From positions 5,890,001 through 5,954,000 of the forward strand of contig NZ_AP027291.1 in NCBI RefSeq assembly GCF_030295745.1: a stretch of 64,000 nt of DNA, given 5' to 3'. The translations under genes were made by a program, and so were the position numbers. The notes below the pieces were generated by a model. It was not told where the DNA came from. It did not search any database and worked only from the letters and a program-made list of their open reading frames with translations. Positions 1 to 7,472 of the stretch are shown piece after piece. The DNA comes from Mycolicibacterium sp. TUM20985 (lineage in GTDB: Bacteria; Actinomycetota; Actinomycetes; Mycobacteriales; Mycobacteriaceae). The first letter of the stretch is position 1, and each line of letters starts with the position of its first letter.

Positions 1-594
1 GGCCGGCACGCGCAGCGCGCGTTGCAGGGCCTCGCGGGGATGGCCGGGCAGGTAGAGCAGGGCGTCGACCTCGGCGACCGACACCCCCTCGGGTCCGGAG
101 CCGACCTTGACGATGTCTTGGCCAGCTTCCACTTCCCCTTCGGTGATGACCCGGCAGTAGAAACCGGGACGCCGATGGGAGACGAGCAGTGCCGCCATCC
201 GCGGCTCGCCGATGCGCATGCCGGCGCGGTAACAGGTGACGCGTGGCTGGGTGACCTCGAAGACGGCCTGCCCAATCCGATACCGGTCTCCAATGCACAC
301 CTCGTCGTCGGACAGGCCGTCGACGGTGAGGTTCTCCCCCAGCAGCCCGGGTGCCAGGTCGTCGCGGTCGAATACCTGCGCCCAGTGCCGGTAGGAGTCG
401 AGTTGGTAGATCAGGACGGCGCGGTTCTCTCCACCGTGGCCGCCGAGGTCACCTTGGCCGTCGCCGTCGACGTTGAGCCGACGCACCATTCGGGGACCGG
501 TCACCGGTTGTTTCCACGCGCCGGTGTAGACGGTCCGTTGCTTCCACTCGACATTCCTCGGCATGCCGACGTTCACCGACGTCAGTGTCGCCAT
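1..594 (-). CDS. MOSC domain protein, C-terminus cut by window edge
   Basis: The visible part begins MATLTSVNVG and runs about 198 residues off the left edge. MOSC domains are the C-terminal domain of molybdenum-cofactor sulfurases and of stand-alone YiiM-type proteins. The typical segment Q-P-R-V-T-C-Y-R-A-G-M-R-I-G, with the conserved cysteine that binds sulfur or cofactor, is present near residue 120, as is the early G-G-H-G-G-E-N-R-A motif. The start is ATG behind a strong AGAGGAGA ribosome site. The protein probably acts in the cytoplasm on an N-hydroxylated or cofactor-linked substrate, but the substrate is not visible. Family assignment is firm; exact role is not. Confidence 0.85.
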   Translation of the reverse strand, partial: MATLTSVNVGMPRNVEWKQRTVYTGAWKQPVTGPRMVRRLNVDGDGQGDLGGHGGENRAVLIYQLDSYRHWAQVFDRDDLAPGLLGENLTVDGLSDDEVCIGDRYRIGQAVFEVTQPRVTCYRAGMRIGEPRMAALLVSHRRPGFYCRVITEGEVEAGQDIVKVGSGPEGVSVAEVDALLYLPGHPREALQRALRVPA

Positions 595-626
595 TGCGGT
601 CTCCTCTCTTCGGGGTGGTCGACGGG

Positions 627-767
627 CTACTCTCCGCGGTCGAGCTTCTCGCGTAGCTGGGTGTTGTCGGTGCGCAGCGCGGCGAGTTCACGGCGCAGCG
701 GGTCGGTTTCCGGCCAAACTTGGCCCAACGCGAGCCCGGCCAGGTTGATCCGCGCTGCAGGGGAGAG
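627..767 (-). pseudogene. Short coiled-coil tail, probable gene remnant
   Basis: An open frame closed upstream by a stop at 768-770 encodes a leucine-rich, charged tail (L-R-R-E-L-A-A-L-R-T-D-N-T-Q-L-R-E-K-L) with heptad spacing, as in a small coiled coil. The only in-frame start is a TTG at 728 with no ribosome site, and it would give 33 residues. It ends 32 bases before the MOSC start. I do not recognise the parent gene. It reads like the 3' end of a gene whose body is gone. Confidence 0.3.
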
Positions 768-859
768 CTACCCGTCTGCCTCGCCGGCGGAATAATCGCT
801 TCGGATCCACGCATCCTCGCTCAGTCGTGCTCATCATCCCGCAAGGCGATCCCTCAAGA

Positions 860-877
860 CGAGTACTGCAGTACTCG
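860..877. promoter_or_regulatory. Perfect 18-bp palindrome
   Basis: CGAGTACTGCAGTACTCG is its own reverse complement, and GAC/GTC flanks extend it with one unpaired base. It lies 57 bases before the ATG of the CotH-like remnant, so it may be an old operator for that gene. No cognate regulator is adjacent. Confidence 0.4.
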
Positions 878-933
878 CGTCAGACTCGTCGACGCGCAGC
901 ATGCCGGCGGTAGGCCTCGATGGGAGATGCACG

Positions 934-1131
934 ATGACCACTCTGGAGCAACACGCACTCGATTCCTTCTATGCGCTCGACAATGTTGAGACGATCAAGA
1001 TCCTTATGCCGCAAGCTGAGTGGGAGGCGGTGCGAAACGAGGAGTCCAAGGGTGGTCGGTGCAACTTCGAATGCTGCCGGTGCGCGCTAGCCCACCGCCG
1101 AGGAGCTGCCAAAGCTGGGCGGGGCACATGA
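934..1131 (+). pseudogene. N-terminal stub of a CotH-kinase-like protein
   Basis: The ATG has a GGGAG site in front and opens MTTLEQHALDSFYALDNVET, followed by I-K-I-L-M-P-Q-A-E-W-E-A-V-R-N-E-E and G-G-R-C-N-F-E. From memory this resembles the start of bacterial CotH-type spore-coat kinase homologues. After about 45 residues the frame turns to Arg/Ala-rich nonsense and stops at 1129-1131. The remaining several hundred residues are absent, so this is a deletion-truncated gene. From its end to the lppW start at 1306 I see no gene. Confidence 0.5.
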
Positions 1132-1305
1132 TCCCGAGCGCAATGCTGGCGGGGAGAACGGATGTCGGGCTTCGATACCGCGGTGATCACCGACGGACTG
1201 ATCACGGTCATGTGCCTCGTGCGGCCGAGCCGATTAGGCTTAGATCACCGGTGGGTGCAGCCTCGACTCCGCTCCCCTGGATCAGGATCTGCTCCGAGGA
1301 GATGT

Positions 1306-2235
1306 ATGCGTCAGCGGCTGCCCAAATGGGCGACGGCGGGAATGGCGGCCATGTGCGTCGCGCTGCTGGTCAATGGATGTGAAGCACGGGTCTGGGGTAC
1401 GCCGCCGGCCGCCGACGACACGCCGCCGGCCACGGTCGTGACCCCGCCGGCCACGCTTCCCGTGCTGCCCGCAGCCCCGCCCGACCAGGCCGCCGCGCCA
1501 TTCGACGGGCTCGAAGCGCGGGTTCGTCAGGCTACCGCCGATGCGGCCGCGTCCGGGGCCACCATCGAGACGGTGGTGATGGACCGCGACACCGGCCAGA
1601 TCGTCTCCAATGGGGTCACCAAACCCTTCCCGATCGCGTCGGTGGTGAAGCTGTTCATCGCCGACGACCTGCTGCTGCAGCAGTCGACGGGGCAGACGAC
1701 ACTATCCGCGGCCGAACGCAAGTCACTCGACGTCATGCTTCGCTCCTCCGATGACAGCGCGGCCCAGATGTTCTGGGACCGCAGCGGCGGGAACGCCGTC
1801 ATCTCCCGCGTCAAGGCGCGGTATGGCTTGGCGGGCACGACCGCGCCCTACAACGGGCATTGGGACGTCACGCAAAGCACCGCAGGCGATCTCGTCCGGT
1901 ACTACGACATGCTGTTGGACGGCACCGGCGGGCTGCCCCCCGAGCAGGCCGTCGTCATCATGAGCAACCTCGCGCAATCCACGCCGACGGGAAGCGACGG
2001 GTATCCGCAGCGGTTCGGAATTCCCGAGGGGCTCTTCGCCGAGCCGGTCGCGGTCAAGCAGGGCTGGTTCTGCTGCTGGAGCGGCGCGAACCAGTTGCAC
2101 GTGTCGACCGGCGCGATCGGACCCGAACGCCGCTACGTGATGGCGATCAGCTCCCTGGAACCCGATGACGCCGCCGACGCCCGCGACACCATGACTCAGG
2201 CCGTGAAGACCATGTTCCCTGGCGGCAAGATCTAA
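1306..2235 (+). CDS. lppW: Lipoprotein LppW, beta-lactamase-like fold
   Basis: The 309-residue product has a lipoprotein signal peptide ending at Cys25 (L-V-N-G-C-E-A-R-V), then a Pro/Ala-rich linker to about residue 65, then a serine beta-lactamase/PBP-like domain. The S-x-x-K motif is S112-V-V-K115, S-S-D-D follows near 147-150, and K-Q-G stands where K-T-G is usual. The C-terminus matches, as far as I remember it, M. tuberculosis LppW (Rv2905). I chose ATG 1306 because GAGGAG lies just ahead; the longer frame upstream has no signal peptide. It is probably anchored outside the membrane. Enzymatic activity is unproven, because the second and third catalytic motifs are non-canonical. Confidence 0.85.
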   Translation: MRQRLPKWATAGMAAMCVALLVNGCEARVWGTPPAADDTPPATVVTPPATLPVLPAAPPDQAAAPFDGLEARVRQATADAAASGATIETVVMDRDTGQIVSNGVTKPFPIASVVKLFIADDLLLQQSTGQTTLSAAERKSLDVMLRSSDDSAAQMFWDRSGGNAVISRVKARYGLAGTTAPYNGHWDVTQSTAGDLVRYYDMLLDGTGGLPPEQAVVIMSNLAQSTPTGSDGYPQRFGIPEGLFAEPVAVKQGWFCCWSGANQLHVSTGAIGPERRYVMAISSLEPDDAADARDTMTQAVKTMFPGGKI

Positions 2236-2330
2236 GGCGGCCGTGCCGCGAGTATTTCGATTTCGCGTCACCTAGACCGCGAACCGGATACGGCCAGTCC
2301 AGGTTCCACGATGAGCGGCATCCACGTTGT

Positions 2331-2336
2331 TAACGT
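2331..2336 (+). promoter_or_regulatory. -10 box of a leaderless promoter
   Basis: TAACGT fits the mycobacterial TANNNT -10 consensus and ends six bases before the GTG of the DUF1906 gene, so transcription could begin at the start codon. The paralogue at 45033 has TAACAT at nearly the same distance, in an otherwise different upstream region. Confidence 0.5.
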
Positions 2337-2342
2337 CGCCCG

Positions 2343-3149
2343 GTGCTGGACTCGCCGGGAACCACGGACCTGCAGTCGTCGCGCCCGATGTCCCGGCGCG
2401 ACGCACTGCGCTACGCCGCCGCGACGTCGGCGCTGGCCGGGCTGGGTGCCGCAGCGGGTGCTGGCGCGCCGGCGGCGTCGGCCGCCGCCCCCACGTTGAT
2501 CGACTTCGCCATGCGTCAGGTTGCGGCGCGGGACATCCGGGCGGCAGGACACTCGGGGGTCATCAACTACGTCTCGACGTCACGGCCCGGATCGTCATTC
2601 GGCGCCAAGCCGATCACCCTGCCCTACGCGCAGTCACTGACCGCCGCCGGGCTGGTCATCGTCAGCAACTACCAATACGGGAAGCCGGGTGGGACTGCGC
2701 CGTCGGACTTCACCCGCGGGTACGCCGGGGGCGTGGCCGACGCTCGTACCGCCTGGCAGTTGCATACCGCCGCAGGTGGCGGGCAGAGCGCGCCGATCTT
2801 CTTCAGCGTCGACGACGACGTCAACCGGGATACCTGGAATAACGTGGTGCTCCAATGGTTTCGCGGGATCAACTCGATGATCGGCGTGCAGCGCACCGGC
2901 ATCTACGGCGGTATCAATGCGTGCCAGTGGGCTGCCGCCGACGGAGTGATCGGACGTTCACGCTCACCCGGTCACGTCTGGGCGTGGCAGACGCGGTCGT
3001 GGTCGCGCGGGCAGATCTACCCCGCCGCCGTTCTCTACCAGCGCGTGGTGAGCACCGCGTCGAATCCAGGCCCGGTCGTTGGCGGGCTCGAAGTGGACGT
3101 CAGCGACGTACTAGCCCAAGATTGCGGCCAGTGGAACCTGCATCCGTGA
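2343..3149 (+). CDS. DUF1906 glycoside-hydrolase-like Tat-exported protein
   Basis: The 268-residue product carries a twin-arginine signal: S17-R-R-D-A-L followed by an Ala/Gly-rich hydrophobic stretch and A-S-A-A-A. The mature part is a DUF1906 (Rv2525c-type) domain, a TIM-barrel resembling glycoside hydrolases: I-D-F-A near the start, G-V-I-N-Y-V-S, N-Y-Q-Y-G-K-P, F-F-S-V-D-D-D-V-N and G-I-Y-G-G. It probably acts in the cell envelope on glycan. GTG at 2343 is preferred over ATG 2388 because the paralogue at 45033 has no start at the second position and aligns from the GTG. No ribosome site is seen, which fits leaderless translation. Confidence 0.85.
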   Translation: MLDSPGTTDLQSSRPMSRRDALRYAAATSALAGLGAAAGAGAPAASAAAPTLIDFAMRQVAARDIRAAGHSGVINYVSTSRPGSSFGAKPITLPYAQSLTAAGLVIVSNYQYGKPGGTAPSDFTRGYAGGVADARTAWQLHTAAGGGQSAPIFFSVDDDVNRDTWNNVVLQWFRGINSMIGVQRTGIYGGINACQWAAADGVIGRSRSPGHVWAWQTRSWSRGQIYPAAVLYQRVVSTASNPGPVVGGLEVDVSDVLAQDCGQWNLHP

Positions 3150-3400
3150 GGGTGTAGCCACCCGAGCTGGACCGTGGGGCCCCGAGATGCGAGAAGCCCT
3201 GCCCGCCAACGCGCCGCTGCAGAACGCTGAAGCAGTAGCGCGTGGCCACCTCCGAGGCCCGACAGGATTGACCGTGCAAAATAGTCGGTCACGATTGCGT
3301 AAGACTTTTCGCGTAACCCCAACCACCGTTGTCGACACCTCCCTATAGCTCACGCGGCGCCGTCACCCTGACGGCCCGAATGAATAGAAGGAAGTGCAGC

Positions 3401-4081
3401 ATGATGATGACACGCAACCGCGGATTCGTGACGGCCTGCGCCGCAGCCGGGTTCCTAGCCCTCGGCGTTGGCGCCACCGGTGGAACACCTGCCGGCGCAT
3501 CGCCGGCGACCATGCCGGCCTCGGCGACCTACATCGCCGATCTGCCCGGAGGGCCCGGGAGTGAGACGATGACAGTAGCCATCACGATGCGGGACGACGA
3601 CGTCGTCGCGTACGCGACCAACGGCACCAACGAAGACGCGTACTTTCTGGGCACGTACGAAGACGATGGCATGCACTTGATGTCGATCTACGGCGACGTA
3701 CTCAAAGCGTCGTTCGACGGCACGAACATCGCTGGCGAGGTCACGATGAACGAGGCTAACTCGGTGCCGGCGAAACTGACCGCCGTGCGGGTCGGGGCGC
3801 CAGCAGGCATCTACACGGCCGCCATGGGCACCTCCCGCGCCACCTATGTCGTTCGCCCCGACCGTTCGGTCGTCGGCGTCATGGACAACAGTGCTCCCGG
3901 CGACCACCGGGTTACCGACGCCATCATGGCGAACGAAGACGCCTTCAAGGACAGCGTGCGTCAGATGCGACTCGACCGCTCGGCCAGCCAAGCACCTTCG
4001 CTGAACACCGACACCATGGAGGGTGAGATGGGCGGTCAGCGGTTCCGCGCGGTGGCAGTTACAGGCGACATGTCCCTCTGA
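3401..4081 (+). CDS. Exported protein of unknown function
   Basis: A Sec-type signal peptide is clear: M-M-M-T-R-N-R, a hydrophobic core, then G-A-S-P-A. The mature part of about 190 residues is rich in short beta-type segments (T-M-T-V-A-I-T-M, V-V-A-Y-A-T-N-G-T-N, G-E-V-T-M) and repeated G-T/D-G turns. I do not recognise the family. ATG 3401 is chosen for the AGAAGGAAG ribosome site. Its TGA overlaps the ATG of the next small exported protein (TGATG), so the two are likely translated together. The roughly 250 bases upstream hold no gene. Confidence 0.65.
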   Translation: MMMTRNRGFVTACAAAGFLALGVGATGGTPAGASPATMPASATYIADLPGGPGSETMTVAITMRDDDVVAYATNGTNEDAYFLGTYEDDGMHLMSIYGDVLKASFDGTNIAGEVTMNEANSVPAKLTAVRVGAPAGIYTAAMGTSRATYVVRPDRSVVGVMDNSAPGDHRVTDAIMANEDAFKDSVRQMRLDRSASQAPSLNTDTMEGEMGGQRFRAVAVTGDMSL

Positions 4082-4425
4082 TGACCTCAGCCATGCGCTG
4101 CCGCTTGGGTGCGAACGCCACCAAGTCCATCAAAGCCCCCATTCGTGCTCTCCTGCTTGCGATCACTGTGCTGGCCGCAGCGCCGCTCGCCTTCGCGGAG
4201 GCGGACCCCATAATTCCCCAGGCGGGTTCGGAGCCAGCCGATGCGACGATCAGGGACTTGCAGACAGCTGGATTCGATGTCCGTATCAATTACTCGAGTG
4301 GGACTCCGAACGTGCCACTCTCCGAATGCAAGGTCACCGATATCAACAATCCCAACGGCCCCACGGCCAGCATGCTGACGTTGTCGACCATCTATGTCAG
4401 CATCAGTTGTGCCAACGCAAAGTAG
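4081..4425 (+). CDS. Small exported protein, mycobacterial family
   Basis: This 114-residue protein has a signal peptide ending A-F-A-E-A. The short mature domain contains D-V-R-I-N-Y, G-T-P-N-V-P-L-S-E-C and a final S-I-S-C-A-N. Two conserved-looking cysteines suggest a disulfide outside the cell. Small exported proteins of this look are common in mycobacteria and mostly uncharacterised. It begins inside the stop codon of the preceding gene, indicating a two-gene operon. Confidence 0.65.
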   Translation: MTSAMRCRLGANATKSIKAPIRALLLAITVLAAAPLAFAEADPIIPQAGSEPADATIRDLQTAGFDVRINYSSGTPNVPLSECKVTDINNPNGPTASMLTLSTIYVSISCANAK

Positions 4426-4723
4426 TGCGTGGTACTCGCTGAGGTATGCCTTTACATGTGGGCGAACGCATGCTTGAGCCAATTGCATGCCGCCAGGTGT
4501 GGTGCACATTCTGTCGGTCATCGTGTAGCGGGGCGGTACCGACGGCGTGGCCTAGGTACGTGTGGTGAACGGCAGCTGGCAGGGAGTACCCCGCATTCAG
4601 CACCATGCCGCATCGGTGCTCGTAACTGCCTACGAGCGAGGCGATTTGGTGTGCGTCAACGTCGCCCTAGCCAATCGGAAGGGGCACGCCCATATTTCGC
4701 GCGTGTGGCCGTCGGCGTCGGTA
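4426..4723. other. Intergenic stretch, no gene seen
   Basis: No frame here has a ribosome site with plausible protein composition. The longest open frame, near 4562-4744 on the plus strand, lacks any recognisable feature. The base composition is less GC-rich at third positions than in neighbouring genes. Confidence 0.5.
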
Positions 4724-5026
4724 TCAGCTGGAAGCATCGTCTGAGTGCTCGACCAGCCACGATGCCTCATTGCGGTGAACCCGGCGGCGCTCGGCCACCA
4801 TCAGTACGGTCGCGGCCCCACCGATCACCAGCGCACCGACGACCAACGCGCCTGCCCAGCGCGGCTGCATGTACCCGGCAGATGCCAGTGCCGAAACGAG
4901 CACGGTAACTGCGACGGCCAAGAGACCAAAGGCGGGCAGTGCCACGCGGCTTCGGAAGGCTACGCCCGCATGTGGCTGGGTCGTGCGGTAGTGATCGATC
5001 GGATCATGTCGAGAATCCTTGCTCAT
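4724..5026 (-). CDS. usfY: UsfY-like small membrane protein
   Basis: The 100-residue product begins M-S-K-D-S-R-H-D-P-I-D-H-Y-R-T-T-Q-P-H-A-G. The D-H-x-R-T-T-x-x-H-A-G signature is typical of mycobacterial UsfY. Two transmembrane segments follow (roughly residues 28-50 and 58-75), with a charged E-R-R-R-V tail. UsfY genes are associated with the SigF general-stress regulon, and the next operon upstream has a SigF-like promoter, which fits. The start is set at the ATG that opens the conserved motif; the ribosome site is weak. The symbol rests on motif memory only. Confidence 0.55.
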   Translation of the reverse strand: MSKDSRHDPIDHYRTTQPHAGVAFRSRVALPAFGLLAVAVTVLVSALASAGYMQPRWAGALVVGALVIGGAATVLMVAERRRVHRNEASWLVEHSDDASS

Positions 5027-5147
5027 GCTTACGTGGTGTGCGGCAACGGCGGATTCGTTACACGTCGCCAAACAGGGCCAGCGCGCCGCGATGATCACCG
5101 CCGAGCTGCATGTTCCGGCGCACAGTCAGCCGGGTCGAGCCGACCGA

Positions 5148-5210
5148 CGCCGAGTGGCCACGTACGGCACGCTTTGACGCGTCAGCCGTCACATCGGTGG
5201 CCACTCGGCG
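5148..5210. terminator. Long inverted repeat, possible terminator
   Basis: CGCCGAGTGGCCAC at 5148-5161 is matched by its exact reverse complement at 5197-5210, with a 35-base loop. It lies just downstream of the DUF3618 stop on the minus strand. There is no U-tract, which is common in mycobacterial terminators. The loop also holds a GACGCGTC palindrome. Confidence 0.4.
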
Positions 5211-5222
5211 CTGGTGTCGATG

Positions 5223-5822
5223 TCAGCCTTGTCGTTCTCGCACAGTGTCTTTCGCGTCCTGCGCACGACCCTGCACGTCCTGGGCGGCGGAAGTGCCCTC
5301 GTCCTTGACGGTGCTGGCCGCCTCAGTCGCAGTGTCCTTCACCGACTGAGCGGCCTGCTGCGCGGGCTCCTTCAGGTGCTGCGCCGCCTCCTTGGCAACG
5401 TCGGTGACTTCCTGCTGCAGCGGCTGAGCCTTCTCCTTGACCGCCACCGCGACCTGTTGCTCCGTCTCGCTCGCCGGGATCATCGCTGCGACCACGAGGC
5501 CAGCGCCGAAGGCGATCAGACCGGCCGCAAGCGGGTTGCCCTGGGCCTGCCTGCGTACCGCGGAGGGTGCGGACTGCGCAGCATCCGTCGCCGACGACAT
5601 CGCCGACTGGGCAGAGTCACTGATGGACGACGTGCTGTCGTGAGCCGAGCCCATCACGCGTTCCCGTATCCCGCCGACCGCACCGCTGACCTTGCCGACC
5701 TGGCGTTTGGCCATCGTGCTCGGCTTCGCCTCGTAGGCCAGGGTGTCGACGTTGGTGCTGAGACGGCTGCGGGTCCGCTCGATCTCGGCGCGGATCTGAT
5801 CGGGGTCGTTGCTGCTGGTCAT
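5223..5822 (-). CDS. DUF3618 domain protein
   Basis: The 199-residue product opens with the DUF3618 signature (D-P-D-Q-I-R-A-E-I-E-R-T-R-S-R-L-S, then V-D-T-L), has a single hydrophobic segment near residues 97-113, and ends in an Ala/Gln/Lys-rich coiled tail with 11-residue-like repeats (A-A-Q-H-L-K, A-A-Q-S-V-K-D-T-A-T-E-A) reminiscent of LEA-type stress proteins. It overlaps the upstream holin-like gene by four bases (ATGA), so the three genes 7146-to-5223 form one operon. Role inferred: envelope or stress protection. Confidence 0.75.
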   Translation of the reverse strand: MTSSNDPDQIRAEIERTRSRLSTNVDTLAYEAKPSTMAKRQVGKVSGAVGGIRERVMGSAHDSTSSISDSAQSAMSSATDAAQSAPSAVRRQAQGNPLAAGLIAFGAGLVVAAMIPASETEQQVAVAVKEKAQPLQQEVTDVAKEAAQHLKEPAQQAAQSVKDTATEAASTVKDEGTSAAQDVQGRAQDAKDTVRERQG

Positions 5823-6241
5823 CGGGTCTCCTCGGGTCGTGGGGTGAGCGCATCAGGAATACGTTTGATGGTGTCGGTCGTGCGGGGCAGTCCCTTGACT
5901 GCGGTCAAGGCGGAACGTCCCATGAGGGCCAGCACCACGGCGATGATCGCCCAGACGAGCATCACCACCAACGCCGACCAAGAACGCCCGATGGCATTGC
6001 CGAGCGCCCACCAGCCGGCCACCGATAGGAACATGAGCACGAAGAAACCGGCCACGGCGGCACCGGCGAGCATGCCGACGCCCTTCCCCGCACGGCTGGC
6101 TGTCTGCGTTGCTTCCGCCTTGGCGAGCGCCAACTCCTGACGCATCAACTCGGAGAGGTCGCTGCTGACCTCGCCTACGAGTTCACCCAGCGACGGCGCG
6201 GGCGCAGCGGCATGATCTGGACCGCTGTACTGGGCACTCAC
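5819..6241 (-). CDS. Phage-holin-like (holin-X / DUF1469) membrane protein
   Basis: The 140-residue product has an N-terminal amphipathic region (L-G-E-L-V-G-E-V-S-S-D-L-S-E-L-M-R-Q-E-L-A-L-A-K-A-E) and two transmembrane segments near residues 55-75 and 83-105. This is the actinobacterial holin-X arrangement that regularly accompanies DUF3618 proteins. It overlaps both operon neighbours by four bases. It is unlikely to be a phage lysis gene, because no phage genes are present. Confidence 0.75.
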   Translation of the reverse strand: MSAQYSGPDHAAAPAPSLGELVGEVSSDLSELMRQELALAKAEATQTASRAGKGVGMLAGAAVAGFFVLMFLSVAGWWALGNAIGRSWSALVVMLVWAIIAVVLALMGRSALTAVKGLPRTTDTIKRIPDALTPRPEETR

Positions 6242-7146
6242 GGATTCAGGTCCCGTCCGCTATATCCCTGCGGATGGCCGGGCGCCGGCTCGGACGAATA
6301 GCCCAGTGGTCGTTCGTATCCCGGCGGCGGCGGCGGGTAATTAGGTGCCGGCGGTGGGTAGTTGGGCGTGGCAGGCGGGTAGTTGGGCGCGGGAGGTGGG
6401 GGCGTGTAGCCGGAAGCCGGGTCGTATCCCCCGCTGGGCCCGTAGCCGGGCGTCGGCGGATAGGTCGGAGCCGATGGCGACGGCGGCGGCGCGTACCCGG
6501 TTGCGCGGGTGTCGGCGATCGGTGCGCGGGACACCGCTCCGTCGTTGCTGTCGTCACTCGCCGCTTTCAGACCGCGTCCGAGGCGGCCGACGAGGAGGCC
6601 AGCACCGGCCGCAAGCGCCAGGAACGTTCCAGGGCGTTGCCGTGCGAAGCGGGTGACCTCGTCGACGACGTGCCCGGGTTCGCGCTGCTCCAACCACGAC
6701 GCCACCGCGTCGGTGCGCTGACTGGCTTGATGAACGAGGTCGGTTGCCATGCCGGATTGCTCCGAACCTTGCGCCATCGTGCTCAGTTCCTTGCTGAGCG
6801 AACGCAATCCACTTGCCACCCGTTGCTGTTGAGTCGCCGCCTGCTCGGTGAGTTCGCCTCGCGTTTGGTGCACGAGATGCTTGACCTGCTGCGTGGCTTC
6901 GGAAGCCACCTGGCTGGCCTGCTCGCCGGCAACCCCGGCGACGTGCTTGCCAGCGTCGCGTGCCGTACCTGCTACCTCGGCGGCTTGATCCTTGGCGACA
7001 TCGGCGGTGGGCTGCTGCTGCTGGGGACGCTGCGGATACTGCGGACGTTGTGCACCAAAGTCACGGTCGAGGCCGTTGGGTTCGCCCGCCGGGTATGGCG
7101 CCGGATAGGCCCCACTGCCGAGCAGGGGATCGTTCGCGTGAGTCAT
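6238..7146 (-). CDS. Apolipoprotein-like membrane protein with Pro-rich tail
   Basis: This is the first gene of the operon (302 residues). An N-terminal Gln/Pro segment is followed by an alanine-rich helical stretch at about 45-130 with repeating V-A-G-x-A/Q-x-V-A. Next come a DUF3618-like amphipathic and membrane region near 165-185 (G-T-F-L-A-L-A-A-G-A-G-L-L-V-G-R-L) and a C-terminal tail of about 75 residues dominated by P-N-Y-P-P-A/P and Y-G-P/Y-D-P repeats. The ATG follows GAAGGGA. The Pro/Tyr tail may be an extracytoplasmic spacer or an interaction surface. Confidence 0.7.
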   Translation of the reverse strand: MTHANDPLLGSGAYPAPYPAGEPNGLDRDFGAQRPQYPQRPQQQQPTADVAKDQAAEVAGTARDAGKHVAGVAGEQASQVASEATQQVKHLVHQTRGELTEQAATQQQRVASGLRSLSKELSTMAQGSEQSGMATDLVHQASQRTDAVASWLEQREPGHVVDEVTRFARQRPGTFLALAAGAGLLVGRLGRGLKAASDDSNDGAVSRAPIADTRATGYAPPPSPSAPTYPPTPGYGPSGGYDPASGYTPPPPAPNYPPATPNYPPPAPNYPPPPPGYERPLGYSSEPAPGHPQGYSGRDLNP

Positions 7147-7215
7147 GGGCTTCCCTTCGTGTTCGGACTACGGATCCGAGGCCGCCGGCCGGTGATCGTT
7201 GGCCTGTAGGTCGCT

Positions 7216-7240
7216 CTACCCGCGAAAATTGACGGGAAAC
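7216..7240 (-). promoter_or_regulatory. SigF-like promoter for the stress operon
   Basis: On the minus strand GTTT, 15 bases, then GGGTAG match the mycobacterial SigF form GTTT-N15-17-GGGTA. It ends 70 bases before the ATG of the first operon gene. The function of the genes (DUF3618, UsfY-like neighbour) agrees. Confidence 0.55.
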
Positions 7241-7472
7241 GAGAAACACCGGAATCAAACCGTGGGTCGCGCTAAACCTCTCGCGTGCTGCACTGCTCGC
7301 AGAACGTGGCGTGCTGGTCAAGTGCCCTCGAGAACTCGACCGCGCTCCGCACGCCGTCCAACTGCTGATGACGACGGCCAAGGCTTCAGCTCGGGTCAGG
7401 GCGGCGATATGACTCCAACCGCCGATGCGCTCACGAATTTCGGGTCAGACTCGCAGGGTGAAGGGAACCGCC

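Noticed and set aside
5819-6241. Holin-like gene taken as a sign of a prophage
   Set aside because: No endolysin, capsid, portal or integrase gene is near; the holin-X/DUF3618 pairing is ordinary in actinobacteria.
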